Part shown: positions 8,982 to 17,311 of the stretch, one piece after another
Layout of the letters: every line of letters begins with the position of its first letter
How positions within the stretch are numbered: the first letter of the stretch is position 1
Source of the DNA: JBBQRS01 sp038214535
GTDB lineage: Bacteria > Chloroflexota > Anaerolineae > CG2-30-64-16
Length of the DNA: 64,000 bases
NCBI GenBank assembly: GCA_038214535.1
Contig: JBBQRS010000006.1
Location: 17,182-81,181 of the forward strand
Direction: 5' to 3'
Notes under the pieces: generated by a model
Seen by the model: the letters and a program-made list of their open reading frames with translations, nothing else
The model's database searches: none
Told to the model about the DNA's origin: nothing
Translations under genes and position numbers: made by a program

Positions 8982-9944
8982 TTACGCTGCCTGTTTGGCG
9001 AGGATTACGTATTCCCGGTAGGGCGTGAAGCCGAACTTACCGTAGAAATCCAGCAGCCCGGTCCAGTCAATCACGCAGCCGTCTACACCGGCGTCGCGCA
9101 GGCGGCGCAGGCCGGCATCCAGCAGGACCGCGCCCAGCCCCAGCCCGCGCCGTTGTTCGCTCACGCCGATGGAACCAAGTTGGCCCCAGGGCCGGTTCAG
9201 CGCCCAGGGGAAGAAACGGTCGAGGGGGCGCACCGAGTCCTCGAAGGTCAGCAGACAGAACCCGTCTACGCCCTGATCGGTCCACAGGATCATGTAGTCG
9301 GAGAGACGCTCGCCGCCCCGCAGGAACTCTTCGAACTCGTAGCGCCAGCGACCGGGAAACTCGCGCTTCAGGAAATCGAGCAACGCACTCTCATCGCCGG
9401 ACGTAGCGGGGCGAACATCATACACAATCTCGCGCCGCGCCGTGGCAGGAGTCTCATACTCCGTGAGGCTACGCGCCACATCCCAGGCGCGCGCATAGCC
9501 GGGCGGCGAGACGTAACCGTGCTTATGGAAGAAATCGAGGCTCAGCAGGGTTGACGGCAAGCCGGGCGTGAAGGGGCGTATGCTCGCGCCGACCGTCCAA
9601 TGCGTGCAGCCCTGCCCTGCCAGCCACGCCTCGGCCCAGCGTAGCAGATCGCTGCCCCCGCCCCGCCCCTGATGCTCCGGCGCAACGGCGATGGCGTCAA
9701 TCCAGCCGGTTTCGGGCGCTGAGGCCAGCGGGTCATCTTTGACGACACTGGTCAGCACGAAGCCGACCGACAAGCCATCTTCGACAGCGATCACGCCGCC
9801 GTGACGCCCACCCGTGACGGGTTGCAGGTTGTACGCGGCCGCGCGTTCGCTGATCGCCAGGTCTGCGCCGCAAGCCGCGCTCCAAATCTTTGCAATCGCC
9901 GCGGCGTGCGCGGGCAGCGCAACATTCACCGGCTTCAGAATCAT
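8982..9944 (-). CDS. Two-domain GNAT family N-acetyltransferase
   Basis: This 320-aa protein has two GNAT folds in tandem. The first (about 1-155) has the acetyl-CoA pyrophosphate-binding motif EHQGRGGGSDLLRWA. The second (about 165-320) has EQRRGLGLGAVLLDAGL and ends in GFTPYREYVIL. Double-GNAT proteins usually keep one active and one structural domain; both loops look intact here. The start at 9944 is chosen because GAGGAAAAA lies just upstream and the longer frame would overlap galK. It is 19 bp downstream of galK and probably shares its promoter. The acceptor substrate is unknown. Confidence 0.85.
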   Translation of the reverse strand: MILKPVNVALPAHAAAIAKIWSAACGADLAISERAAAYNLQPVTGGRHGGVIAVEDGLSVGFVLTSVVKDDPLASAPETGWIDAIAVAPEHQGRGGGSDLLRWAEAWLAGQGCTHWTVGASIRPFTPGLPSTLLSLDFFHKHGYVSPPGYARAWDVARSLTEYETPATARREIVYDVRPATSGDESALLDFLKREFPGRWRYEFEEFLRGGERLSDYMILWTDQGVDGFCLLTFEDSVRPLDRFFPWALNRPWGQLGSIGVSEQRRGLGLGAVLLDAGLRRLRDAGVDGCVIDWTGLLDFYGKFGFTPYREYVILAKQAA

Positions 9945-9963
9945 GTGATTTTTCCTCGCGCTT

Positions 9964-11304
9964 TCAGCGAAATCCCGATACCCGCCCGGCCCCGGGGCCG
10001 GCCTGACAGGCAAAGACCACCGGGTCACGCCCATATTCACGGAGGTAGCTCTCACGAACGTGGCGCGAAAACTCGTTAACCGCGGCGTCCGCCGTCAGGG
10101 CGATGATGCAGCCGCCCCACCCCGCCCCGGTGAGCCGCGCCCCGAGGACGCCATCCACTTCGCACGCGACCCTAATCAGCGTCTCCACTTCGGGACAACT
10201 CACCCCGTAATCATCGCGCGCGCTGGCGTGCGCTGCGGAAAGCAGCGCGCCAACCCGCAGCACATCTCCGGCCTCGAGCGCAACGGCCGCATCCAGCACC
10301 CGCTGATTCTCCGTCCAGACATGCCGGCATCTGGCCCGCACATCCAGCGAGGTATCCTCTTCGAGGCCCGGCAGATCACCGAGGTCGTAACCCTGCTCAT
10401 TCAGATCGCGCACCGTAATGCGTTCCGGCAACAACGGCTCGAGTTCAGGCCAGGTCACCTTCTGCACATCTCTGAGATGCGTGATACCGGGATAGCCGTC
10501 ACGCAACAGAGCAACACCCGCACGACAGGCCGCGACACGCAGGTTGAACTCGCCACGCGCGTTGTCGTGATGCACGCCCGAATCCACAACCATCAACCGG
10601 TAACCCGCAGGCATTAGGACACGCCTGGTCGCGTAAGCGCCATCCACGGCGGGTCGGCAATCCAGGAAGAGCGCGTGGCTTTGCCGGCTCAGGATGGAGG
10701 CGAAATGGTCCATGACGCCGCCGCGTGTTCCCACGTACCATTCCGCGGTTGAACAGAATCGCGCAAGGTCGGCGTCGTCCGGTTCCCAGCCGTTGGTATC
10801 GGCCAGCGCCACCGCCGCGGCGACCGTCAGCGCGGAGGAGGAACTGACGCCCGCGCCGCGCGGCACACCGAACGGTTCGGCCCCATCTACCAAGCCATCC
10901 AGACCACGCAGGGGAGTGGTCAACCCCAGTTCGGCGGCTCGTTGCGCCATGAGTTGCGCAGGGCCGCGCGCATAATTGCTCCAGTGGCCGCGTTGCGCCG
11001 GTTGGAGCGTCTCCCCTATCGTGAATTCGGTGGGGGCATACGCGGCTTCCACGTTGCCAAGCCGGACGACCGGTTCGCGACGCGGGCGCGCAATCAACAG
11101 CGTATCCCGATCGAGGGCCAGCGGGAAAACGAAACCATGATTGTAATCGGTGTGCTCGCCGATCAGGTTGACGCGACCGGGGGCGCGGTAGATACGCGCC
11201 TCGCCAGGGCCATAGAGCGCGTAGAATTGCTCCAGGGCGCGTTGATAGCGGGCGCGTTGCGTTGGGGCTTCCGTCCCATAAAGCGCTTCAATCGTCGCGT
11301 GCAT
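9964..11304 (-). CDS. galK: Galactokinase
   Basis: This GHMP-family sugar kinase phosphorylates galactose at C1 with ATP, the first committed step of the Leloir pathway. Signatures in order are the galactokinase motif GRVNLIGEHTDYNHG near the N-terminus, the ATP-binding GHMP motif RGAGVSSSSALTVAAA, and the C-terminal TGAGWGGCIIAL. From this start it is 446 aa, longer than the usual ~380-390, mostly through extra N-terminal residues and an insertion in the middle. No strong Shine-Dalgarno is visible at this ATG and the frame continues upstream to a TTG at 11367, so the exact start is uncertain. No galT or galE is in the window. It is transcribed with the GNAT gene. Confidence 0.92.
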   Translation of the reverse strand: MHATIEALYGTEAPTQRARYQRALEQFYALYGPGEARIYRAPGRVNLIGEHTDYNHGFVFPLALDRDTLLIARPRREPVVRLGNVEAAYAPTEFTIGETLQPAQRGHWSNYARGPAQLMAQRAAELGLTTPLRGLDGLVDGAEPFGVPRGAGVSSSSALTVAAAVALADTNGWEPDDADLARFCSTAEWYVGTRGGVMDHFASILSRQSHALFLDCRPAVDGAYATRRVLMPAGYRLMVVDSGVHHDNARGEFNLRVAACRAGVALLRDGYPGITHLRDVQKVTWPELEPLLPERITVRDLNEQGYDLGDLPGLEEDTSLDVRARCRHVWTENQRVLDAAVALEAGDVLRVGALLSAAHASARDDYGVSCPEVETLIRVACEVDGVLGARLTGAGWGGCIIALTADAAVNEFSRHVRESYLREYGRDPVVFACQAGPGAGRVSGFR

Positions 11305-11382
11305 CAATGAGATTCGTTCAACAGGTTGGACATAAGGACTGCAAAATTCCGGCGGCGCGGGGATCAACCCGGTTCGGCGGGC

Positions 11383-11411
11383 AGTCTAGCATCCTTCGGG
11401 AGGGCTGTCAA
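11383..11411 (-). promoter_or_regulatory. Predicted sigma70-type promoter of galK-GNAT operon
   Basis: On the minus strand: TTGACA at 11411-11406, a 17-bp spacer, and TAGACT at 11388-11383. The predicted start is near 11376, about 70 nt before the galK ATG. The divergent gene at 11530 lies on the other side; no convincing promoter was found for that one. Confidence 0.6.
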
Positions 11412-11529
11412 TTTGGAACCGCTGATACCGGCTATACGTCTTATATACCATAGAAACGGACACAGCCTGGCGCACGCTTGAACGAAGCAAGCCTGTGCGA
11501 AGCAGGCCGTGAACAGGAAGGCATCAGCG

Positions 11530-13230
11530 ATGAAAAACTTATTCCAAACGATTGTTTCCCGGCAGTGGCTGCGTGTTTCACTGGCCGCGATCATTTTGGT
11601 CCTGGGGATGGCGCCCATCGGGTTGCCTATCCTTTCGGATTCGAGCCGAAACGTTGCACCGGGCGAGAACGCCGGTTCGGGCGCAGCCACAGCGACCGCG
11701 TTCGTCTATCAATGGGGCGGCGAACCGGGCGCCACGACGCGCGTGGAGCGCAGCGACGACGGCAGCGCGACGTGGCATCGCGTGGCGGCCATTCCCGCCT
11801 CAGTGGCGGAGATAGAGGCCGTACACGGACAGGAAAACCTGGTCTTCGCACGGAGCGAGGACGCGGTGTGGGTGAGCGAAGACGGCGGCGAGACCTGGGC
11901 GCGGGCGGGCGCATTGCCCGGACGCACGACGGCAATGGCCGTGCTGCAAGACACGCCGGGAACCCTCTTCGTCGGCACGGAATCATCCGGGCTGTTGCGC
12001 TCGAATGATCGCGGCGCAACATGGCAGCCGGTAAACAGCCCCGAGCTGCTGTTGGGCGGCGCGGGGGCGATGGCCGTGAGCGATATCCGCATCAACCCGT
12101 CTGATGAAGAGGTGATGTACACCGCGACTGGCGTCTGGCTGGGGACGAGCGCCGCACGACTGGCTCCGCTGGGGGTCTTCGTCAGCGTAGACGGCGGGCG
12201 GCAGTGGTTCGAGATGGCGCGCGCGCTGCCTGGCGCGACCCCGATCACCGGTCTGCAATCGGTCGCGGGATCTCTCACCGCGGTGACGGCGCAAGATGCG
12301 GACGGCGAGCACACCGTGCAACTCACCCTTGACAGCGGGTTGATCGAAGCTCTTTCGTCTGACAATGCAGCGCGACGTGCGGCCGCGGCCCGCGCGCTCG
12401 GTCTCGTCGGCAGCCGCGAGGCGTTACCCTATCTGTCCGAAATGCTGGACGACCCTGACACACTGGTCGGGGATCGCGTTGTCGAAGCCATTGCGGCGTT
12501 GGATGGGGTGGAATCGTTGCCCGCCCTGCGCGAGGCGCTGAAGTCGGACCACGAATCGGTGCGGGCACGCGCGGCGTATGGTTTGGGGCTTTTCAAAGAC
12601 ACAGCCGCGATCCCGGCGCTGAGTGAGATGTTGCGAGCCGATGGGGCCTTGCCCGCGCGGCGCGGCGCTGAGGCGCTGGCGACCATCGGCGCACCGGACG
12701 CGATCCAGGCGTTGATCGAACCGTTAGGGCCGGAGGGCACAGAGACGGCCCGGCACGCGGCACTGATCGGACTGGCGCAGGCAGGACGCCCGGCGGTGCA
12801 ACCGTTGGTGACGGTGCTGGCAAGCGGCGACCCGACGCTCCGCGCCAACGCGGCGCAAGCCCTGGGTTGGCTCAAGCCGGCGGATGCGACGAATGCGCTG
12901 ATTGCGGCGCTCGACGACCCGGTCGCGAATGTGCGCGGTGAGGCCGCATGGGCGTTGGGCGAAACGGGAACCGGCGCGGCGCACGCGGCGCTGGCGGCGG
13001 CAGTGGAGCGCGAAGCGGATGCCGAAGCACACGCAGCGGCGAACGCGGCGCTGGCCCGCATCGAACAAGCGATGGGCAAATCGGCGGTCGAGGAGAGTAT
13101 GAGCAGCGCGTTCTTACGCATGTTGGGGCAGGTCCCGCCGACGCGTTGGACGCTGTTCGGCCTGGGTGTCATTTTGGCGCTGGCGCTGTTACTTGCGCCA
13201 GCGGTTCACACGCGTCAGGGGCAGATATAG
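11530..13230 (+). CDS. Secreted/membrane BNR beta-propeller plus HEAT-repeat protein
   Basis: This 566-aa protein starts with a signal-anchor-like segment (SLAAIILVLGMAPIGLPIL). The next ~220 residues contain BNR/Asp-box-like blades (SDDGSATWHRVA, SEDGGETWARAGA, SNDRGATWQPV, SVDGGRQWFEMA), as in sialidase and photosystem-assembly propellers. From ~260 to ~520 are HEAT/PBS-lyase-like helical repeats, each with LRxNAAxALGxL-type spacing. The C-terminus is a single TM helix (WTLFGLGVILALALLLAPAV) and a short tail. It is probably an anchored extracytoplasmic protein-binding scaffold; no enzyme motif is visible. The ATG at 11530 with AGGAAGG upstream is preferred over a GTG at 11509. It stands alone. 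Confidence 0.8.
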   Translation: MKNLFQTIVSRQWLRVSLAAIILVLGMAPIGLPILSDSSRNVAPGENAGSGAATATAFVYQWGGEPGATTRVERSDDGSATWHRVAAIPASVAEIEAVHGQENLVFARSEDAVWVSEDGGETWARAGALPGRTTAMAVLQDTPGTLFVGTESSGLLRSNDRGATWQPVNSPELLLGGAGAMAVSDIRINPSDEEVMYTATGVWLGTSAARLAPLGVFVSVDGGRQWFEMARALPGATPITGLQSVAGSLTAVTAQDADGEHTVQLTLDSGLIEALSSDNAARRAAAARALGLVGSREALPYLSEMLDDPDTLVGDRVVEAIAALDGVESLPALREALKSDHESVRARAAYGLGLFKDTAAIPALSEMLRADGALPARRGAEALATIGAPDAIQALIEPLGPEGTETARHAALIGLAQAGRPAVQPLVTVLASGDPTLRANAAQALGWLKPADATNALIAALDDPVANVRGEAAWALGETGTGAAHAALAAAVEREADAEAHAAANAALARIEQAMGKSAVEESMSSAFLRMLGQVPPTRWTLFGLGVILALALLLAPAVHTRQGQI

Positions 13231-13380
13231 GATGGTCTGAGAATATGCGGGTAAATTCACAGGGTTATCCGTTGAGATGCGCCTGTAATTGACGGGGTGG
13301 GGCGAATGTGTTAGAAAACGGTGTGCGTCGCGCCGTTTCGACGCAACCGCCTAACTCATCCATCACAGGCCAAACATCTT

Positions 13381-14403
13381 ATGCCACACAAAACACTGTT
13401 TCTGACCGAACGCGGCGCACGCCATCAACAGGACGCGCTGGCCGCCGCCCCGCCCGAACTCGAAGTCACCATCATCCGCCGGGGCCGGGATGAGGCGCTC
13501 GATGCCTATCTGGCAGACGCCGAATTTCTGATCAGTGAGCGCGTCGGTCTGGTGGACGCGCAGATTCTCCGTAAGGCTCCCCACCTTAAGATGATCGAGC
13601 GGCTGGGCTCGCTAACGCACGACATTGACCTTGAAGCGGCCAAAGCGGCCGGCATCGAGGTCTGCTATTGGCCGCAGCGGAGCGTCATGATGGTGGCGGA
13701 GCACGTCATCATGCAGATGTTGGCCCTTGCAAAGCGCCTGCGTGAGGTGCAAGCGATCGCTCTGGAGGCGGGAGACTGGGGAGTCAGCCGGCGCACCGAT
13801 GAAGACACCTTCGCCTATAACTGGTCGGGACGCACCGGCATCGGCGGGCTGTATGGGCAAACCGTGGGTATCCTGGGGTTCGGCGAAATCGGCGCAGAGG
13901 TCGCCCGGCGGTTATTCGGCTGGGGCTGCAACGTCCGCTATCACCGGCGACGACGACTGCCCGAGTCGAGCGAGCGCGCGCTGGAGCTGACGTATGTCAG
14001 CCGCGATGCACTTCTCGAAACGAGCGACTTCGTAGCAGACCTGTTGCCCTACTACGAGGAGATCGACTTATCCATCAGCGCGACGGAGTTTGCGCGGATG
14101 AAGCCGGGCGCGTTCTTCGTCGGATGCGGCAGCGGCAGCGTGATAGATGAGGCCGCACTGGCGGACGCCGTCCGTTCGGGGCATCTGGCCGGCGTGGCGC
14201 TGGACACGTTCGAGTGGGAGCCGATGCGCGCCGACAACCCGTTGCGGATGTTGGCGCTGGAAGGGCCGCAGCGCAATGTCCTTTTGACGCCACATACTGC
14301 GGCCGGGGCCGCACCGGCAAACGCGCCCGTCACGCGCGCCAGCGACTACGAGCCGATCCTCCGCTATCTCCACGCCGAACCGATCCCCAATCGGGTCGTA
14401 TGA
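13381..14403 (+). CDS. D-2-hydroxyacid dehydrogenase family protein lacking the catalytic Arg
   Basis: This 340-aa protein has the D-isomer-specific 2-hydroxyacid dehydrogenase fold. The NAD-binding loop is TVGILGFGEIGAEVARR (161-177). The C-terminal catalytic His305 is present in LLTPHTAA, and the Glu region reads DTFEWEP (275-281). In the usual N-x-x-R-G-x-x-V-D-E motif this protein reads GCGSGSVIDE, with Ser251 where the substrate-carboxylate-binding Arg belongs. Normal 2-keto acid reduction is therefore unlikely, and it may act on another substrate or be regulatory. The ATG at 13381 fits the family N-terminus better than the upstream frame. Its stop overlaps the next ATG by 4 bases, so it is coupled to the glycosyltransferase gene. 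Confidence 0.85.
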   Translation: MPHKTLFLTERGARHQQDALAAAPPELEVTIIRRGRDEALDAYLADAEFLISERVGLVDAQILRKAPHLKMIERLGSLTHDIDLEAAKAAGIEVCYWPQRSVMMVAEHVIMQMLALAKRLREVQAIALEAGDWGVSRRTDEDTFAYNWSGRTGIGGLYGQTVGILGFGEIGAEVARRLFGWGCNVRYHRRRRLPESSERALELTYVSRDALLETSDFVADLLPYYEEIDLSISATEFARMKPGAFFVGCGSGSVIDEAALADAVRSGHLAGVALDTFEWEPMRADNPLRMLALEGPQRNVLLTPHTAAGAAPANAPVTRASDYEPILRYLHAEPIPNRVV

Positions 14404-16814
14404 CGCGCGCTGGCAGGGAGCGGGCGGCGCTTCTGATCCTCCTCGCGGTCGGGCTGACGCTGCGCTTCTACCGCCTGGGCGTTGATAGTCTGTGGTACGA
14501 CGAGACCGTCAGCGGCTACCTCGCAGGCAGCCCCGTTCCCGAACTTTTGCGCCATACGGCGGGCGACATCCACCCGCCGGGTTATTACCTCCTCCTGCGA
14601 GGGTGGCTCATCCTCATGGGCTTCCCCGATGGGCGCGCCGCGCCAACCGGCATCGGGCTGGAGTGGGCGGCGGGCTTCTTCTCCGTCTTTTTCGGCGTCA
14701 CACTGATTGCGCTGGCTTACATCCTGGCGCGCCGGTTGGCGGGTGCAAGGGCCGCCCTGATTGCCGCCGGACTCGTCGCGCTCAGCCCGTTCAACGTCCA
14801 GTATAGCCAGGAAGTGCGGATGTATACGCTCGGCGCGGCCCTGGGCGCGCTGGCGATCTATGCGCTTTATCGGGCCGTAAGCGCCGGTGGATTCTGGTGG
14901 TGGGCTGTCTATGCGCTAACGGCGGCGACCGGGATGTACACGCTTTACTATTTCGTCTTCCTGCTGGTTCCGCTCAACCTCTGGGTGGTGTGGGAGGCGC
15001 TTCGGAAGCGTCTGGACCGTAAAACACTCGCAGGTTGGATTACGGCCAATTTCGCTGCGCTCCTGCTCTATTTGCCGTGGCTGCCGAATGCGATCCGGCA
15101 GGCGACCGATCCGCCGGTGCCGCCGTGGCGACAACCCACGCCGCCCCTCACCGCGCTGACGGAGGGCTGGCAGGCGCTCAGCCTGGGCCAGTCTGCCCCT
15201 GTCTGGACGATACCCATCGCGCTGGTCGTTCTAGGCGTCTTCGTGTGGGGTCTGGCGCGCACACGCCCGCGCGCCCGGCTGTGGTTGGTCACCCTGGGGC
15301 CGCCTGCGTTGATCCTGATCGTCTCGGCGCTGATGACGCCGCTCTATCACGTGCGCTATCTTTTCACGTTCAGCCCGGCGGTCTACGTGGCGATGGCAAG
15401 CGGAGAGGCGCACCTGTGGCGACGGCAGCGCGTCGTTGCGACGGTCGTCGCGCTCGCCTGGCTGGTGGGCGCGGGCGCGACGCTGCACGCCTTCTGGACC
15501 GCGCCGGAATTTCGCGCCGACGATCATCGTGGGGCGGTGCGCGCGTTGTACGAACAGTGGCGGCCCGGCGACGCAGCGCTCGTCAACGCGGGATACGCAT
15601 ATACGACGCTGGCAACCTACTGGCCGGGCGAGATCGCCGAACGCGTTCGGCTCACCGAATCGCTGCCAGATCCGCGCGCGGATGACGCGCTGCTGATGCT
15701 GACGACCGGCCACGTTGACGGCGCGCCCGACCTGGGCTGGGGCGACCCGCGCTCCGATTTCTTCGCGATGCCGGCTGAGACGGCGCGCGCCCAGATCGCC
15801 GCGGCTTTCGCGAAATATCCCCGGCTATGGCACTATCGCATCTATGACACTGTATCCGACCCGGATGGGGTGGTTCGGTCGCTGCTGGATGAGCATGGGG
15901 GCATGGTCGAGGACCGGGTTTTCGCCGGCGAGGCCAACATGCGGTTGCAAGCGTTCACGCCCAGGGAAGGTGCGCCGTGGGTTCCCGCACGCCCCGAAGC
16001 GGCTTACAAGAACGGCCTCAAGGTGCAATGGCTAGAACCCGCAACGCAGGCGACTGCGGGAGATCGGCTCTACGGCGAGCTCATGTGGCTGCCCCAGAAG
16101 CCTGTCGCGGACATTGCGACCTCCCTGCGGCTGGTCGGCTCTGATGGAACGATCTGGGCGCAGCCTCCCGATGAGCGACCGCTGGGGCCACTCTACCCTT
16201 CCAGCGCGTGGCCTGTGGGTCAGGCGCAGCGCCAACCGATCGCGTTGGAAATTCCACCCGGCACGCCGCCGGGCGCATACAGCGTCAAACTGGTCACCTA
16301 TGACCCGGCAACCGGCCAACCGCTCGCGCTCGCTTCAGGCGAGCAGGAGATCACGCTCGGCGAAGTTGATGTGATACAGCCGGAGTCATCCGCCGCATTG
16401 GGGCCGGGGATCGCACAGTTTGGACCGCTGCGCATCCTCGAAGCCGGCACGCCCGCGACGCGCGTTTCGGGGAGCGATCAGATGCCGGTGGAAATCTTGT
16501 GGCAGGCCGTCGAGTCGCCGGGTGAACCGCTGGTGGTTGTGCTGCAACTGCTGGATGCTACTGGCAATGTGGTCGCAGGCATTGAGGAAGAACCGTTGCA
16601 GGGGCGCTATCCCACGCAACATTGGGAGGCCGGCGAGATGGTGCGCGACCGTCATGTGCTGGATATTCCGGCGGGGCTGACCGATGGCGTGTATCACCTG
16701 GTGGTTGGAGTTTATCAGGCTGCGGATCGCGCGCGGATCGAGGGAAAGTGGGGGCTGCTTTCCGGCGGACCGGCGTTCGAGATCAAAGAAATTGAAGTGC
16801 GCGCGGGCGGTTGA
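14400..16814 (+). CDS. GT39/ArnT-like polyprenol-phosphate-dependent glycosyltransferase, multi-pass membrane
   Basis: This 804-aa protein has about nine to eleven hydrophobic helices in its first ~430 residues, then a ~370-aa extracytoplasmic region. The first periplasm-side loop has DSLWYDET with the Asp34-Glu35 pair typical of GT39 enzymes, followed by DIHPPGYYLLLRGW and later SPFNVQYSQEVRMYTL. These features mark the dolichyl/undecaprenyl-phosphate-sugar transferases that glycosylate proteins or lipids outside the membrane. The C-terminal part includes beta-rich modules (IALEIPPGTPPGAYSVKLV, WEAGEMVRDRHVLDIPAGL) resembling those in other Chloroflexota GT39 proteins. The ATG at 14400 overlaps the upstream stop codon by 4 bases. 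Sugar and acceptor are unknown. Confidence 0.85.
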   Translation: MTRAGRERAALLILLAVGLTLRFYRLGVDSLWYDETVSGYLAGSPVPELLRHTAGDIHPPGYYLLLRGWLILMGFPDGRAAPTGIGLEWAAGFFSVFFGVTLIALAYILARRLAGARAALIAAGLVALSPFNVQYSQEVRMYTLGAALGALAIYALYRAVSAGGFWWWAVYALTAATGMYTLYYFVFLLVPLNLWVVWEALRKRLDRKTLAGWITANFAALLLYLPWLPNAIRQATDPPVPPWRQPTPPLTALTEGWQALSLGQSAPVWTIPIALVVLGVFVWGLARTRPRARLWLVTLGPPALILIVSALMTPLYHVRYLFTFSPAVYVAMASGEAHLWRRQRVVATVVALAWLVGAGATLHAFWTAPEFRADDHRGAVRALYEQWRPGDAALVNAGYAYTTLATYWPGEIAERVRLTESLPDPRADDALLMLTTGHVDGAPDLGWGDPRSDFFAMPAETARAQIAAAFAKYPRLWHYRIYDTVSDPDGVVRSLLDEHGGMVEDRVFAGEANMRLQAFTPREGAPWVPARPEAAYKNGLKVQWLEPATQATAGDRLYGELMWLPQKPVADIATSLRLVGSDGTIWAQPPDERPLGPLYPSSAWPVGQAQRQPIALEIPPGTPPGAYSVKLVTYDPATGQPLALASGEQEITLGEVDVIQPESSAALGPGIAQFGPLRILEAGTPATRVSGSDQMPVEILWQAVESPGEPLVVVLQLLDATGNVVAGIEEEPLQGRYPTQHWEAGEMVRDRHVLDIPAGLTDGVYHLVVGVYQAADRARIEGKWGLLSGGPAFEIKEIEVRAGG

Positions 16815-16822
16815 GTTGCGGC

Positions 16823-16945
16823 GGCGCAGAGAACTGCGCACTACGAGCAATCCGCATACGCAGCTTCGTTCGTAGCGCGCGCTCCTGAGCGCCCGTGCGC
16901 CACATGCGCAGAGAACTGCGCACTACAAGCGGGGGCGCGCTAACG
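16823..16945. repeat. Cluster of hairpin repeats, families C and D
   Basis: Two copies of GCGCAGAGAACTGCGCACTA followed by C(G/A)AGC lie at 16823-16849 and 16904-16930. Between them, at about 16868-16895, is an inverted family D unit (GTAGCGCGCGCTCCTGAGCG). Related units are at 24411-24477 and 47691-47805. The cluster fills the space between the GT39 gene and the SRP RNA terminator; no gene was seen in it. Confidence 0.75.
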
Positions 16946-16959
16946 AACGCACTACGAAC

Positions 16960-16992
16960 AAAAAGCCGCCGGATGTTTTATCACCCGGCGGC
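16960..16992 (-). terminator. Rho-independent terminator of SRP RNA gene
   Basis: On the minus strand, an 8-bp GC stem GCCGCCGG/CCGGCGGC (16992-16985 with 16972-16965) is followed by a U-run (As at 16960-16964 on the plus strand). It lies just after the SRP RNA 3' end. Confidence 0.85.
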
Positions 16993-17002
16993 TCTCTATG
17001 AG

Positions 17003-17276
17003 TGCTGGTCGTGCACCCCTTGTCGAATCTCGTCACACGGCTTGCCCACACCATCCGGCTCGGACCAGGCTCCCCTGTGGCACCCGAAAGTGACCGCTTA
17101 GGGCTGCTACCTTCCGGTCCTGACCCGGTTCACAGGCTCCCGCCGCACAGGACCCAGCCCTCAACGCCATCAGGGCAGGCAGTCCCGCAGACCGACAGAC
17201 CCTCGAAAGGGAATTCAACTCCGCTATAGCGGATTGCGGATACAGGGCACCGCTAGTTCCCCGTCTAGCACGACCA
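17003..17276 (-). ncRNA. ffs: Signal recognition particle RNA, large bacterial type
   Basis: The minus strand carries the conserved SRP domain IV core GGTCAGGACCGGAAGGTAGC (asymmetric loop and GNRA-type GGAA tetraloop), which binds Ffh. The 5' part reads GTGCTAGACGGGG...TAGCGGTGCCCTGTA...TTGAATTCCC, matching the Alu domain of the ~270-nt large SRP RNAs of Bacillus/Thermotoga type. The ends pair: GUCGUGC near the 5' end with GCACGAC near the 3' end. Length is ~274 nt. A consensus promoter ends 7 bp before the 5' end and an intrinsic terminator follows the 3' end, so the transcription unit is complete. Exact ends may shift by a few bases. Confidence 0.95.
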
Positions 17277-17282
17277 TCTATG

Positions 17283-17311
17283 ATTTTACCCGATCGAGGG
17301 TCGCTTGTCAA
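17283..17311 (-). promoter_or_regulatory. Promoter of SRP RNA gene
   Basis: On the minus strand: a perfect TTGACA -35 box (17311-17306), a 17-bp spacer, and TAAAAT (17288-17283). The -35 box contains the TGA stop codon (17310-17308) of the upstream SPFH gene. The predicted start near 17276 agrees with the structural 5' end of the RNA. Confidence 0.85.

Noticed and set aside
14214..14399. N-terminal extension of the GT39-like protein
   Set aside because: It lies inside the upstream dehydrogenase gene; the ATG at 14400 gives the normal start and a standard 4-base overlap.
16895..17229. Small plus-strand frames over the SRP RNA region
   Set aside because: The DNA is fully explained by the minus-strand SRP RNA; the peptides show no features.
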